DNA of 64,000 bases from JAWKIW01 sp041394145 (GTDB lineage Bacteria; Actinomycetota; Acidimicrobiia; Acidimicrobiales; Acidimicrobilacustridaceae): assembly GCA_041394145.1 (NCBI GenBank), contig JAWKIW010000014.1, positions 71,757 to 135,756 on the forward strand, written 5' to 3'. Both the position numbers and the translations under genes were made by a program. Positions 11,653 to 26,917 of this stretch are shown here, in pieces. Each line of letters begins with the position of its first letter. Positions within the stretch are counted from its first letter, which is position 1. The notes under the pieces are model-generated. The model was not told the DNA's origin and ran no database searches. It saw only the letters and a program-made list of their open reading frames with translations.

Positions 11653-13563
11653 TCACAGCTCGACCGGGGCGAGGAAGAGCACCGCCAGCGGTGGCACGGT
11701 GAGCTCGAGCGACTCGGGCCATCCCTGGGCCGGCACCGCCGAGGCGGTGACCCCGCCGGCGTTGCCGAGTCCGCCGCCGCCGTACTCGGCCCCGTCGCTG
11801 TTGGCCAGCTCGACCCACCGCCCGCCTGTCGGCACCCCCACCCGGTAGCCGTCGCGGGGCACCGGCGTGAAGTTGGCGACCACCAGCACGTCGCGTCCGC
11901 TGCCCTCGCCGGCATGGCGAAGGAAGGCCAGCACGCTGTTGTCGGCGTCGTTCGCCTCGACCCAGCGGAAGCCGGCCGGGTCGCAGTCGAGGCGGTGCAG
12001 CGCCGGCTCGGTGCGGTGCAGGTGGTTGAGCTGCTCGACCCAGCGCCGCACGCCCTCGTGCTCGGGTTCGTCGAGGAGCCCCCACGGCAGCTCGGCATCG
12101 TGGTTCCACTCGGTGGTGGGTGCCAGCTCGCTGCCCATGAACAGCAGCTTCTTGCCGGGCTGGGCGTACTGGTAGCCGAACAGCAGCCGCAGGTTGGCGA
12201 ACCGCTGCCAGCGGTCGCCGGGCATCTTGTCGAGCAGGGCGCCCTTGCCGTGCACGACCTCGTCGTGGGACAGGGGCAGGACGAAGTTCTCGTTGAAGGC
12301 GTAGATCATCCGGAAGGTGAGCTCGCCGTGGTGGTGGCGCCGGTGCACGGGGTCGCGCTCGAGGTACCGCAGCGAGTCGTGCATCCAGCCCATGTCCCAC
12401 TTGAAGCCGAACCCGAGCCCGCCCACGTCGGTGGGCCGCGACACCATCGGCCAGGCGGTGGACTCCTCGGCCACCGTCTGCGCCCCGGGCACCTCGCCGT
12501 AGACGGTCTCGTTGAGGCGCTTGAGGAAGCGCAGCGCGCCCAGGTTCTCGTTGCCGCCGTGCTCGTTGGGGATCCACTCCCCCGCCCGACGCGAGTAGTC
12601 GAGGTAGAGCATCGAGGCCACGGCGTCGACCCGCAGGCCGTCGGCGTGGTAGCGCTCGAGCCAGAAGTGCGCGCTCGACAACAGGAAGCTGCGGACCTCG
12701 TAGCGGTCGTAGTTGAAGATGAGGCTGTCCCAGTCCGGGTGCAGGCCCTTGCGGGGGTCGGCGTGCTCGAAGAGGTGCGTGCCGTCGAAGAAGCCGAGGC
12801 CGTGCTCGTCGGACGGGAAGTGCGACGGCACCCAGTCGAGGATCACGCCGATCCCGCGCTGGTGCAGCACGTCGACCAGCTCCATGAACTCGTGGGGGCT
12901 GCCGAACCGTGACGTCGGCGCGAAGTAGCCGGTCGTCTGGTAGCCCCACGAGCCGTAGAAGGGGTGCTCCATCACGGGGAGCAGCTCCACGTGGGTGAAC
13001 CCCATGCGCTCGACGTGATCGGCGAGGGGCTCGGCGACCTCGTGGTAGTTCAACGACCGCAGCTCACCGGGCACGTGAGCGTGTCGCCACGACCCGAGGT
13101 GGACCTCGTACACGGCCATCGGGGCGTCGAGGGCGTTGCCCGCCGCCCGCTCCGCCAGCCAGGCGTCGTCGTGCCAGGTGTGGGCGAGGTCGCACACGAT
13201 CGACGCCGTGCGGGGCGGCTGCTCGGCCTGGAAGGCGAACGGGTCGGCCTTGTCGACCACGTAGCCCCGCGCCCGCGACTCGATCCGGTACTTGTAGTGG
13301 TGCCCGACCGCGGCGCGATCGACCACGCCGACCCAGATGCCCGAGGATCCCATCGGCTCGAGGGGGTCGGCGCCGGGCATCCATCCGTTCCAGTCGCCGA
13401 TCACCGACACCCGCGACGCGTTGGGGGCCCACACCGCGAACGCCACGCCCCCGTCGACCGGGTGGGCGCCGAGCTTCTCGTACAGGCGGGTGTGGTTGCC
13501 CTCGTTGAACAGCCAGATGTCGGCGTCGCCGAGCAGGTGGTCGGTGTCGCCAGGTGGTGTCAT
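11653..13563 (-). CDS. glgB: 1,4-alpha-glucan branching enzyme GlgB
   Basis: 636-residue GH13_9 enzyme that introduces alpha-1,6 branches into linear alpha-1,4-glucan. An N-terminal CBM48 domain (NGWMPGADPLEPMG) precedes a catalytic barrel with nucleophile Asp313 (GLRVDAVASMLYLD), acid/base Glu366 (TVAEESTAW) and SHDEVVHGKG. The start ATG 13563 overlaps the malQ TGA by 4 nt, so translation is coupled. The extra long N-terminal extension beta-domain of some enzymes is absent. It acts on the glucan extended by GlgE, encoded 10 kb away on the same strand. Confidence 0.97.
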   Translation of the reverse strand: MTPPGDTDHLLGDADIWLFNEGNHTRLYEKLGAHPVDGGVAFAVWAPNASRVSVIGDWNGWMPGADPLEPMGSSGIWVGVVDRAAVGHHYKYRIESRARGYVVDKADPFAFQAEQPPRTASIVCDLAHTWHDDAWLAERAAGNALDAPMAVYEVHLGSWRHAHVPGELRSLNYHEVAEPLADHVERMGFTHVELLPVMEHPFYGSWGYQTTGYFAPTSRFGSPHEFMELVDVLHQRGIGVILDWVPSHFPSDEHGLGFFDGTHLFEHADPRKGLHPDWDSLIFNYDRYEVRSFLLSSAHFWLERYHADGLRVDAVASMLYLDYSRRAGEWIPNEHGGNENLGALRFLKRLNETVYGEVPGAQTVAEESTAWPMVSRPTDVGGLGFGFKWDMGWMHDSLRYLERDPVHRRHHHGELTFRMIYAFNENFVLPLSHDEVVHGKGALLDKMPGDRWQRFANLRLLFGYQYAQPGKKLLFMGSELAPTTEWNHDAELPWGLLDEPEHEGVRRWVEQLNHLHRTEPALHRLDCDPAGFRWVEANDADNSVLAFLRHAGEGSGRDVLVVANFTPVPRDGYRVGVPTGGRWVELANSDGAEYGGGGLGNAGGVTASAVPAQGWPESLELTVPPLAVLFLAPVEL

Positions 13564-15737
13564 CGGTGCTCCTCGGAGAGGGTGGCGGGACGGAGCCGGG
13601 CCCGGGCGGTCGCTCGGGCGGCGTCGACGCGACGCAGGGCGGCGGTGACGACCTCGTCGTCGGCCAGCCCGGCCAGCGTGGCGGGGAAGCGGTGGACCCA
13701 GTTCGGGCGGTCGACCGGCGTGCCGGGCACGTTCTGGGGCTCGGTCTCGCCCCAGAGGTCCTCCAGGGTGACCAGCACGACCGCGCTGTCGCTCTCGGCG
13801 AGCAGCGCGGTGGCGGCCGCCGCCAGGGCGGGGGCGTCGGGCTCCGCGCCCCGGTCGCCCCCGGCCGCCGCCTCGGCGAGCAGCCCCGCCCCCGTGAGGT
13901 AGCCCGCGAGGTTGGCGACCTGCTGGTGACGGACCGCTCGCTCGTGGTCGGCGGCGACGGGGTCGAGGCGGCCGGCATCGACCCGCCGCTCGATGTCGAG
14001 GGCCTGCACGAACCCGGCGAGGGTCGGGGTGTCGTGGGTGTCGAGGCTGGCCACGACCCGGTGGCCGGGCGCCTCCGGCGCCGCGCCGGGCCAGTCCGGC
14101 ACCCGGAACTCGGTCACGTACATGCCGAGCATGTCGTGGTGGCGCATCGCCTCGCGCACCTCGTCGGGCACGGTGCCGAGGTCTTCGCCCACCACCCAGC
14201 AGTCGTGGCGGTGCGACTCGATGGCCAGCACCGCCAGCAGCTCCTCGCGCGGGTAGTGGACGTAGACGCCGTCGGGGGCGGCGTGCCCGTCGGGCACCCA
14301 GAAGAGGCGGTGCAGACCCATCACGTGGTCGAGGCGCAGCACCCCCGCCACCTGCATGTGATGGCGCAGGCAGTCCCGCCAGTGGCGGTGCCCCTGGGCC
14401 CGCGAGGCCTCGGGCACGATGGGTGGGAAGCCCCAGTCCTGGCCCTCGGTGAAGAAGTCGTCGGGCGGTGCGCCGGTGGACACGCCCCGGGCGAACAGGT
14501 CCTGCTCCCGCCACGTGTCGTAGCCGTCGGCGTGGACCCCCACCGGCAGGTCGAGGTACAGGCGCTGACCCCTCGCCCGCAGGGCCGCGGCCACGTCGCC
14601 CAGCTGGCGCCGCATGGCCGCCTGGGCGACCCGGTGGTAGGCGATCTCGTCCGGGTCGAGGGCGATCCCCGACAGGTCACCGCCCCGCTGGGCCGCCGTC
14701 CAGCCGTGCCAGCCGGTGCCGGTGGCCGCCACCGCCGCGCGGAAGCGCGCGTAGTCGTCGAGGTCGCCGACCCCGACCCCGCCGTCCCCGCCGACGTCGC
14801 CGAGCGTGGCGGTGGCCGGCGCCTCGGCCACCGCCGCGCCCAGCACGCGGCGCACGAGGTCGGCCTGCCGGCGGGTCGGGAACACCGACGCCGACCGCAG
14901 CTCGGCCAGCTCGTCGGACACGCCGTGCGCGGTCAGCCGCGCCCGGGCCGCCGCCGGGTCCCCGGTCTCGCGCAGGTCGGTGAGGTCGAGGTACAGCTCG
15001 TTCCAGAACAGCCGGCTGATGGGGCTGTAGGGGCTGGGGTCGTAGGGGTGGTCGAGGTAGCCGGCGAGCAGGGGCAGCGTGGCCACCACCGAACCACCGA
15101 CCTCGCCGATCCAGCGGCCCAGCCGGTCGAGGTCGCGCACGTTCGGGCCGGCACCGGTGTCGTGGCGCACGGCGTGCAGCGGCGCGAACACCCCCCAGGC
15201 GCGCTCGTCGGCGGGCGGACCGGCGACGGTCGACGGGGCGACGAGCACCGGGCGCTCGAGCACCCCGTGGCCCGGCACGTCCAGCACCGCGGTGTGGTAG
15301 CCGACCGGCCAGTCGCCGGTGAACGCGAGGCGGCGGGTGAGCACGCGTTCGCCGTTGAAGTCGTCGAGCTGGCCGACGCGATCGTCGAAGTGCGCGGCTC
15401 CGAGGTCGACGGTGCCGCCGTCCTCCAGGACGAGCGTCAGGTGGCACCCGTCGACCGTCGACGCCTCGGGCAGGCGCAGGTCGAGGGTGAGGGCGTCGCC
15501 CTCGGTGGCCACGAGGACCGGGGGCAGGTCTCGGGTTGCCTGGCGGTGCCGCAGATCGGCCCAGGCCGCGGCCACGTCGCCGAGGGCGCCCAGGGGCAGG
15601 CCGAGCGCGGGCAGCACGGCGAGGAGGGCCTCGACCGATGCCACGCGGTGCTGCCCGCGCACGTCCCAGTACTCGGTCTGCACGCCCACGGCACGGGCGA
15701 GCTCGAACAGGGAGTGGCGCAGCTCGTCGTCGTTCAC
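13560..15737 (-). CDS. malQ: 4-alpha-glucanotransferase (amylomaltase) MalQ
   Basis: 725-residue GH77 disproportionating enzyme that transfers alpha-1,4-glucan segments between maltooligosaccharides. An N-terminal beta-rich domain (~60-190) precedes the barrel. Visible landmarks are YSPISRLFWNELY, the nucleophile region RLDHVMGLHRLFW, acid/base Glu in VVGEDLGTVP, and SLDTHDTPTLAGF. Start GTG 15737 (VNDDELRHSL) lies 17 nt after the treS-mak stop; longer extensions enter that gene. Stop overlaps glgB. In this operon it probably recycles maltooligosaccharides produced by GlgX and GlgE. Confidence 0.95.
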   Translation of the reverse strand: MNDDELRHSLFELARAVGVQTEYWDVRGQHRVASVEALLAVLPALGLPLGALGDVAAAWADLRHRQATRDLPPVLVATEGDALTLDLRLPEASTVDGCHLTLVLEDGGTVDLGAAHFDDRVGQLDDFNGERVLTRRLAFTGDWPVGYHTAVLDVPGHGVLERPVLVAPSTVAGPPADERAWGVFAPLHAVRHDTGAGPNVRDLDRLGRWIGEVGGSVVATLPLLAGYLDHPYDPSPYSPISRLFWNELYLDLTDLRETGDPAAARARLTAHGVSDELAELRSASVFPTRRQADLVRRVLGAAVAEAPATATLGDVGGDGGVGVGDLDDYARFRAAVAATGTGWHGWTAAQRGGDLSGIALDPDEIAYHRVAQAAMRRQLGDVAAALRARGQRLYLDLPVGVHADGYDTWREQDLFARGVSTGAPPDDFFTEGQDWGFPPIVPEASRAQGHRHWRDCLRHHMQVAGVLRLDHVMGLHRLFWVPDGHAAPDGVYVHYPREELLAVLAIESHRHDCWVVGEDLGTVPDEVREAMRHHDMLGMYVTEFRVPDWPGAAPEAPGHRVVASLDTHDTPTLAGFVQALDIERRVDAGRLDPVAADHERAVRHQQVANLAGYLTGAGLLAEAAAGGDRGAEPDAPALAAAATALLAESDSAVVLVTLEDLWGETEPQNVPGTPVDRPNWVHRFPATLAGLADDEVVTAALRRVDAARATARARLRPATLSEEHR

Positions 15738-15754
15738 ACCAGGATCGCCCTGCG

Positions 15755-19132
<3,378 letters not shown>

Positions 19133-19260
19133 CGGCAGTCCCAGGTGGGAGCGGCGGGTGGGGTGGGTCGGTCGCCGGCGTCGCTGCCGCCGGCGCGGCA
19201 GGTTAGCGAAGGCCGGTCGCTCGTCCCCAACGGCCCGGCCGCGCGGTGGCGGGAGCCCGG

Positions 19261-19266
19261 TAGGTT
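19261..19266 (+). promoter_or_regulatory. -10 box TAGGTT, leaderless
   Basis: TAGGTT ends 7 nt before ATG 19274. It is part of a divergent promoter region with treS-mak (19133-19273). Confidence 0.55.
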
Positions 19267-19273
19267 GCCGGTC

Positions 19274-19687
19274 ATGGACCTCGACGCCGCCCTCGCCTAC
19301 CTCGCCGAGCGCCAGAAGGGGGTGCTGGTCACGCTGAAGCGGGACGGCCGGCCGCAGCTGTCCAACATCATGTACGGCGTCGTCGACGGCGCCATCGAGA
19401 TCTCGGTCACCGCCGACCGGGCCAAGACCCGCAACGCGGCGCGCGACCCCCGGGTCTCGCTCCACGCGACGTCCGACGACTTCTGGAGCTACGTGGTGGT
19501 GGAGGGCGACGCCGAGCTCTCCCCCGTGGCCGCCGCCCCCGACGACGACACCGTCGAGGCCCTCGTGGCGCTGTACCGGTCGATGGCCGGCGAGCACCCC
19601 GACTGGGACGAGTTCCGCACCGCCATGGTGGCCGACCGCCGCCTCGTGCTGCGCATCCGCCCCACCCACGCCTACGGCATGGCCTGA
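19274..19687 (+). CDS. PPOX-class split-barrel F420/FMN-dependent oxidoreductase
   Basis: 137-residue pyridoxamine-5'-phosphate-oxidase-like flavin/F420 protein. Split-barrel features are KGVLVTLKRDGRPQLSNIMYGV, TADRAKTRNAARDPRVSLH, and a closing RLVLRIRPTHAYGMA. Actinobacterial members use F420H2 or FMN to reduce enoate, quinone or biliverdin substrates; cofactor and substrate are not decided by the sequence. Start ATG 19274 follows a leaderless TAGGTT box. Divergent from treS-mak, and converging with the DTGS lipoprotein gene. Confidence 0.9.
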   Translation: MDLDAALAYLAERQKGVLVTLKRDGRPQLSNIMYGVVDGAIEISVTADRAKTRNAARDPRVSLHATSDDFWSYVVVEGDAELSPVAAAPDDDTVEALVALYRSMAGEHPDWDEFRTAMVADRRLVLRIRPTHAYGMA

Positions 19688-19732
19688 CGCCGTCGGGTCG
19701 GTCCGCCCCGCGAGGGTCCGCGACGGCGCTGC

Positions 19733-21023
19733 TCACGCCTGCGGCGTGACGACGAGCTGGCCGTGCTGGGCGTCGTAGGTGACCCAGCCCGCCTCGTAGA
19801 AGTAGCCGCCCGCCGTGGCGAGCAGGAACGACGCCGGCGACGAGGTGGCGACCCGGTTCGTGCCGTTCGTGGTGCCGGCGTCGAAGGTCCACATGGGCGT
19901 CGCCGTCGCCGAGGCGGAGACGGCGATCGGGGTGCCCGGCGCGATGTAGGACTGCGTCGTCGCACCGCTGCTGTTCGTCACCGTCGTGACGGCTGCGCCC
20001 GGGAAGCTGCCGATGGCGACGCCGGCATCCTCGGACCCCGAGTCGAAGGTCGTGCGGCCACACACCGGACCGCTGGCGCCGACCTTCCAGCACAGCTGCG
20101 CCGACGTGGTGTCCCACGCGCCGGACTGGTTCGGGTACTGCTGCGACGCCGGGCCGGCGGAGCAGCCGGAGCCGCCGGAGGAGGACACGACGCCGTTGGC
20201 CGGGCCGGTGTACTGCGACGCCTCCAGGGGAACCGCCGTCCCGCCGGCGGCAGGTGGGACGTTCCCCAGCGTGATGGCGGCCGAGCCCCCTGACGCGAAC
20301 GTCACCGAGAAGCCCGTCTCCCCACCGGGGAGCTGCAGCAACGGGCTGTAGATCGGCGCGGCGCAGCCCGACGACGGCGCCAGGGACACGCCCATCGTGC
20401 CGTGGACGCCGTTGTTGGTGATGAGGGCCTGCGCGGTCGGCGACGGGCAGCTCGGGTTGGCGCTCGTGCAGCCGACCTGGTCGATGACGAAGAGCGCGAC
20501 CGGCGAGGCGGACGAGACCTGGGACCCGGCGGGACCGAGCGCCACCGGTCCTTGGGCGAGCACACCCGTGTACCGCGAGCCGTCCGCAGGTCTCGGTGAG
20601 CGGCGTGGTCGTGGTGGTCATGCCGGTCGTGCCGACGTCCTGGGCCAGGATGTGGATGCCGACCGAGCCGGTGTCCAGCAGGAGCGGGACGGGGGTGCCG
20701 CCGCCGACGGAGACGAGCACCGTCGGCTTCCGGTAGCCGCTGGCCAGCGGCACGAGCTGGATCGGGATGCGGGTCCCCTCGCCCTTCGTCTCCGCCGCGC
20801 TCGGCGCCAGGGTGGTGCCGCTGCCGTCGTCGGCCACCGCGTCCTGCGCCTGCTCGTCGGTCAGGCCGCGCTGGCCGTCACCGCTGCCGCCGATGGTGCC
20901 GGCGCGCGGCCCGATGGGCCCCCTCGACGTCGTGGCCGGCGCGGCCGACGGATCGGCGCTGCACGCCGCACCGACGACCGCGAGCGCGACCGCCGCGGCC
21001 ACCCACCACGAGATCCGCCGCAT
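19733..21023 (-). pseudogene. secreted DTGS-motif lipoprotein (DUF3443-like), frameshifted near 20590
   Basis: Start ATG 21023 has TACGAT 6 nt upstream. The N-terminus is a lipoprotein signal (RRISWWVAAAVALAVVGAAC). A Ser/Thr/Gly-rich linker follows, then VPLLLDTGSVGIHIL, which resembles the aspartyl-protease-like DTGS loop seen in DUF3443 proteins. Sense is lost near 20590 and resumes one frame over as RYTGVLAQGPVALGPAG. The resumed part is rich in Gly/Ser/Thr, with several Cys pairs and repeated GIxxGNVPPAAGG-like strands, ending LVVTPQA. One or two missing bases near the TETC codons would restore a ~430-residue protein. Proteolytic activity is only a guess: I see one DTGS motif and not a second. 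Confidence 0.6.
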
Positions 21024-21029
21024 CGGCGC

Positions 21030-21035
21030 ATCGTA
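21030..21035 (-). promoter_or_regulatory. -10 box TACGAT, leaderless
   Basis: TACGAT on the minus strand ends 6 nt before ATG 21023 of the DTGS lipoprotein gene. Confidence 0.5.
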
Positions 21036-21083
21036 GGTCGAGCAGTGACCGCGGTGCGGGTGCCGTCGCCACCCGTGGACGCT

Positions 21084-21500
21084 TCAGGGCAGCGTCACCG
21101 AGCCGTCGGGTCCGAGCGTCCAGCCCGGGTTGTGGGCGACCTCCCACGGATGGCCTTCGGGGTCGATGAAGACGCCGCTGTACCCGCCCCACGAGGTGGG
21201 TGCGCCCGGCCGCCCGATCGTGGCGCCGGCGGCGGCCGCGTCGGCGAGGACGGCGTCGACCTCCTCGGGTGACGCCACGTTGTGGGCGAGCGTGACCCCT
21301 CCCCAGCCCCCGGCATCGACGACGGTCGAGTCGTCGGCGAGCAGAGCGCGGTCCCACAGGGCGAGCACCATCGGCCCCGCCTGCAGGAAGACCACCTGCC
21401 CGTCCGGTGACCGGCCCTCCCACCCCATGGCTTCGTAGAACGCCCGAGCGCGGGAGACGTCTCGGCAGCCGAGGGTGACCAGGGAGATGCGAGGTTCCAT
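21084..21500 (-). CDS. VOC/glyoxalase-family protein
   Basis: 138-residue vicinal-oxygen-chelate protein with the two betaalphabetabetabeta repeats: SLVTLGCRDVSRARAFYEAMGW in the first and NVASPEEVDAVLADAAAAGATI to GVFIDPEGHPWEVAHNP in the second. The FIDPEGHPWE strand carries the usual C-terminal Glu metal ligand. Start ATG 21500 gives the family N-terminus MEPRISLV; the longer frame to 21608 only adds low-complexity sequence. Members include lyases, dioxygenases and antibiotic-binding proteins, so the function is open. Confidence 0.88.
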   Translation of the reverse strand: MEPRISLVTLGCRDVSRARAFYEAMGWEGRSPDGQVVFLQAGPMVLALWDRALLADDSTVVDAGGWGGVTLAHNVASPEEVDAVLADAAAAGATIGRPGAPTSWGGYSGVFIDPEGHPWEVAHNPGWTLGPDGSVTLP

Positions 21501-21547
21501 GCCTCCGGCGTAGCAGGGCGGCGGCCTCGTGTCGCCGCCGGATCCGG

Positions 21548-23015
21548 TCAGCCGACGAGCAGGTCGAGCTGGTGCGGCGCCGAGGTCGGCGCATCCGCCG
21601 GGCCCCACCGGTGCGAAGGTGCCGCCGCGTCGCCGCGAGGCTCGTCCAGGTCGACGCAGCCGCCGGGGGTGGCGCCGGCCACGAGCGGGTGGTCAGGTGG
21701 GAGGAGGCGGCGGGACCGACCGTGGCGCACCAGCACCCAGCCCTCGTTGGTCTTGCGGCCGTCGTGCGTCGCGCACAGCGGCCCGAGGTTGGCCAACGTC
21801 CGCGGTCCGTCGTCGACGTAGCGGTGGTGGTGGTCGATCACCTTCGGCGGGTCGGGGCAGCCGTCGATGCAGCAGGTCGTGTGGTCGGCCTCCAGCGCCG
21901 GTGCGCTGCGCGACGGTGGGACCTCTTCCGAGATGCGCCACCTGCTGGACGTCGACCCCCGTCGCGCAGCACGGCCGCGACGAAGGTGTCCTCCCGCCGG
22001 AGCAGGTCGTCGACCACCGCCACCGGCACCGGTCCCAGGCCGCTGATCTCGCAGCGCTCCCCCGGCACGGTGAAGCCGCGCCGCAGGGCCTGCAGGTCGA
22101 CGTTGACGATCACCTTGGTCGCCCATCGGGGTCTGCCCCGTCGCCGATCTGGCGGGCACCCGGCGGGAGACACGGCGGCGTCCGCATCGTCGTCGCCGTC
22201 GCCGTCGCCGTCGCCCTCGACGTCCGCGCCCGCGACCCGCTCGCCGGCCGGCACCGACCCGTCGACCGGTACGGGCTGCGCCGCCGAGCGGACCAGTCCG
22301 TCGAAGCGGGCCTGCTCCTCGGTGAGCACCTCGCCCGCGGCACGGGCGTCGCGGCGGGTCGCCTCGGCCCACGGCACGAGGCCGGCCACGATGCGGGCGA
22401 TCTCGTCGGGTGGACCCGACGCTCGCAGCCAGGCCGAGCCGTCGTCGGCCCGACCGTGGGTCACCGCCCGCCGGCGCCGCATCCGCGCCACGGCGTCGCG
22501 ACCGTCGCGCCGCCACCGCCTTCGCCGCCCGGGCCTTGCCCGCCAGGCGCTCGACCGACCCGTGGGCCGCTTCGTCGAGCAGCTCGCCCTCCTGACCGGG
22601 TGCCGCGGCCGCGGCCGGCGCGATCTCGCGCACCTGCTCCTTGGTCAGCCGGCCCTGGCGCAGCGCGCCCTGCGCAAGTCGTCGAGCTCCTCGAGCGCAC
22701 GCGCCGCGGCGAGGTCCCGCTTCGCATCGGCGGTCGACTGGCCCGTCGCGAGCGACCCACCTGGCCACGTCGGTGTCGCCCTCGCCGGCCCACACCGAGG
22801 TGCGCCATCCGCGCCGTCGCCAGCAGCCGCCCTGCCGACGCCAGCCGCTCGACCTCGGCGAACCGCTGGGCGAGCTCGGCGGCGTCGGCTGCGGTGAGCA
22901 GGTCCGGGTCGAACCCCTCGACCAGCCGCCCGAGCTCCCGGCCGACCGCCGCCACCGCCGACCGCAGCGCCCGACCGCCGTGCTGCTCGGTCGCCACCCG
23001 GGGTCCGCTGCTCAT
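21548..23015 (-). pseudogene. DUF222/HNH endonuclease (13E12-type), several frameshifts
   Basis: Start ATG 23015 (TACGAT 6 nt upstream) opens SSGPRVATEQHGGRALRSAV and a DUF222 helical region with LAQRFAEVERLASAGRLLATARM. The frame then changes at about 22790, 22500, 22350 and 21950: ALRRGFTVPGERCEISGLGPV lies in one frame and the HNH core in another. The HNH core has CCIDGCPDPP, DHHHRYVDDG, TLANLGPLC and THDGRKTNEGW, with Cys pairs and catalytic His intact. A GTCGCC triplet run at ~22195-22217 lies in the middle. Such genes are multicopy and of unclear role in actinobacteria. True decay and assembly error are both possible. Confidence 0.7.
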
Positions 23016-23021
23016 GCGATC

Positions 23022-23027
23022 ATCGTA
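23022..23027 (-). promoter_or_regulatory. -10 box TACGAT, leaderless (HNH gene)
   Basis: TACGAT on the minus strand ends 6 nt before ATG 23015. Confidence 0.5.
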
Positions 23028-23161
23028 CACCTGTTCGCCACAGGATGCAACGCGAGATCATCGCGAACATGGAGATGATGTCACGATACGGCCACGTCGA
23101 GCCCGCTGCGCGGGTGGCCGCTCCGGCCCCGGCACCAGCCGCACCCGCGGCGATCCGGCCG

Positions 23162-23629
23162 CTACTCCGGCGGCTTCGGCGGCGCGAGGGCGATCGTGCC
23201 GAGGGCGGTGCCGACCAGGCGGCCGTTGCTCTCGCAGTCGACCGCGACGGTCGCCGTCTTCTTCGAGAGCGAGACGACACGGCTCGTCGCCCGCAGGGTG
23301 CCCGGGCGGGTGGGCGCCAGGTAGTTGATCTTGAACTCGAGGGTGGCCGGCCAGGTGCCGCGGGGGACGAGGGGGAACACGGCCGATCCGAGCACGTGGT
23401 CGACGAGCGAGGCGAGCACCGCACCGTGGGCGGCGCCGAAGGGGTTCAGCAGGTGCTCGCCGACGTCGAGCTCGGCGACGCACCGGCCGGGGCCCACCTC
23501 GGTGAACCGGATCCCCAGGTAGCCGGGCACGCCGCTGTCACCCCCCTCCGGCGACCGGGACAGGCGGAGCATCGCGGCGGCGATCTCCTCGTCGTAGCGG
23601 TCGGCCCAGTCCATCGGCTCGTTCACCAT
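23162..23629 (-). CDS. PaaI-type hotdog-fold acyl-CoA thioesterase
   Basis: 155-residue single-hotdog protein. The helix has NPFGAAHGAVLASLVDHVLGSAVF, with the HGAxxAxLxD pattern of PaaI/YbgC-like thioesterases, followed by the strand KINYLAPTRPGTLRATSRVVSLSKKTATV. It probably hydrolyses aromatic or fatty acyl-CoA. Start ATG 23629 gives MVNEPMDWADRYDEEI; an in-frame Met at 23614 is an alternative. It lies 62 nt downstream of glgE on the same strand. Confidence 0.9.
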   Translation of the reverse strand: MVNEPMDWADRYDEEIAAAMLRLSRSPEGGDSGVPGYLGIRFTEVGPGRCVAELDVGEHLLNPFGAAHGAVLASLVDHVLGSAVFPLVPRGTWPATLEFKINYLAPTRPGTLRATSRVVSLSKKTATVAVDCESNGRLVGTALGTIALAPPKPPE

Positions 23630-23691
23630 CCCTCCAGTGGGATCGGGAGGCCGGCGCCCCTCCCGTGGGGTCGGGCGGCCGGCGCGTCCAC

Positions 23692-25707
<2,016 letters not shown>

Positions 25708-25815
25708 GCCGCGACCGTTCTACCCCATGGGGCGACGACCGCCGGACCCCGCGGCGACACCCGGCGCACCGGCGGCAGGCGGTGGACCCGTCGAGACCGC
25801 GTCCGCCGCGTGGTC

Positions 25816-26780
25816 CTACGTCGCGGTGGTGGCCTGCCAGCTGTTCGGGTCGACCACGAGCGAGGTGGTGTCGACGGCCTCCCAGTCGGTGCCCACCAGC
25901 CGCCCCAACGTCGCCAGGGCATCGTTGCTCCAGCGCGCGTCGGGCACGCCGCTCAGGTACCAGCCCGAGCCGTTGTCGGCGACGATCCCGCCGTAGTGCT
26001 TGAGCGCCCGGATGATCGGGCGCACGGCCGGGTCGAAGCGGTTCTCGTCCACACCCGCCTTCACCCGGAACCACGCCCCCATCGGCGGGACGTTCGCATC
26101 GGTGGTCGACCCAGCCTGGTGGCGGGCCGGCCACAGGGAGGCCTTCGACGTGCGGGGCACGGTGATGCGGATGGCGTGGTCGACGGTCCCGTTGGCCACC
26201 TCGTCGTAGCGCACGAGGCCGGGCAGGATCGGCAGTCCGGCGGCGTCGGCCGAGGTCCACCCGGCGGGCCGGGTGGCGTTGCTCTTCAGGTCGAACACGG
26301 CGCCCGACCCCGCGGTCCAGCCGCCACGGCCGTCGGGATAGGTGCTCCACGTCTCGTACAGGCGACAGGCGTCCTTGTCGACCACCAGCACGTGACGGTC
26401 ACCCGTCGACGACGGACCGCCCTCGATCTGGGCGTTCGGCGGGATCGGATAGGGCCCGGGGTCGCTCTCGTCGGCGTAGTCGAAGCTGATCGGGACGCGG
26501 GCTGGGTTCCCGTCACGACGTCGTAGGGGATGCCGATCGGGCCGCCGTCCCACAGCCCCGAGCCGAAGTCGGCGTGGGCACCCCGGGAGGCCCCCACCGA
26601 CGAGACCCACGCCGCCGAGCGGGCGTGGACCGGCAACGCCGACACGTCGGCCCGCCAGAAGCTGTTGTCGGGGAAGAGGGCGCAGCTGGTCCCCGGCAGC
26701 GGGGCGTGGCACGCCGCGGCCAGCAGCCCGACGGTCGCCACGACGGCGAGCACGCCCGTCCGACCCCGAAGCACGCGCAT
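25816..26780 (-). pseudogene. secreted hypothetical protein, one frameshift near 26505
   Basis: ATG 26780 starts MRVLRGRTGVLAVVATVGLLAAAC, a signal peptide with a possible lipobox Cys. It is followed by SCALFPDNSFWRADVSALPVH and GIPYDVV. The frame breaks at ~26505 and continues one frame over as ARVPISFDYADESDPGPYPIPP, with DKDACRLYETW, VRYDEVANGTVDHAIRITVP, GAWFRVKAG and ADNGSGWYLSG. One missing G near TQPARVP would rejoin them into a ~320-residue protein. I recognise the pattern as a secreted actinobacterial family without an assigned function. Confidence 0.6.
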
Positions 26781-26917
26781 GTCGGCACCCCCGGACCCGG
26801 CGGTCGAGGGAGGTCCGCCGCGGCCCGCTGGGTCCATCGACCCATCGGACGACGGCCTTGAGCCGCGAGCCCGCCGGCTCGGACGACGGCCTCGGTCACG
26901 TGAAGGCGAGCCCGGGC

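Noticed and set aside
11653..14514. 953-codon frame containing glgB
   Set aside because: The extra 317 codons lie inside malQ; the GlgB N-terminus MTPPGDTDHLL begins at 13563.
22195..22217. GTCGCC repeat as a regulatory element
   Set aside because: Short codon run inside the HNH gene; no structure or position argues for a role.
26781..26917. Direct repeat TCGGACGACGGCCT at 26845 and 26879
   Set aside because: Only 14 bp are identical with a diverged rest; too weak to add to the stop-codon duplication set, though it also lies next to a gene end.
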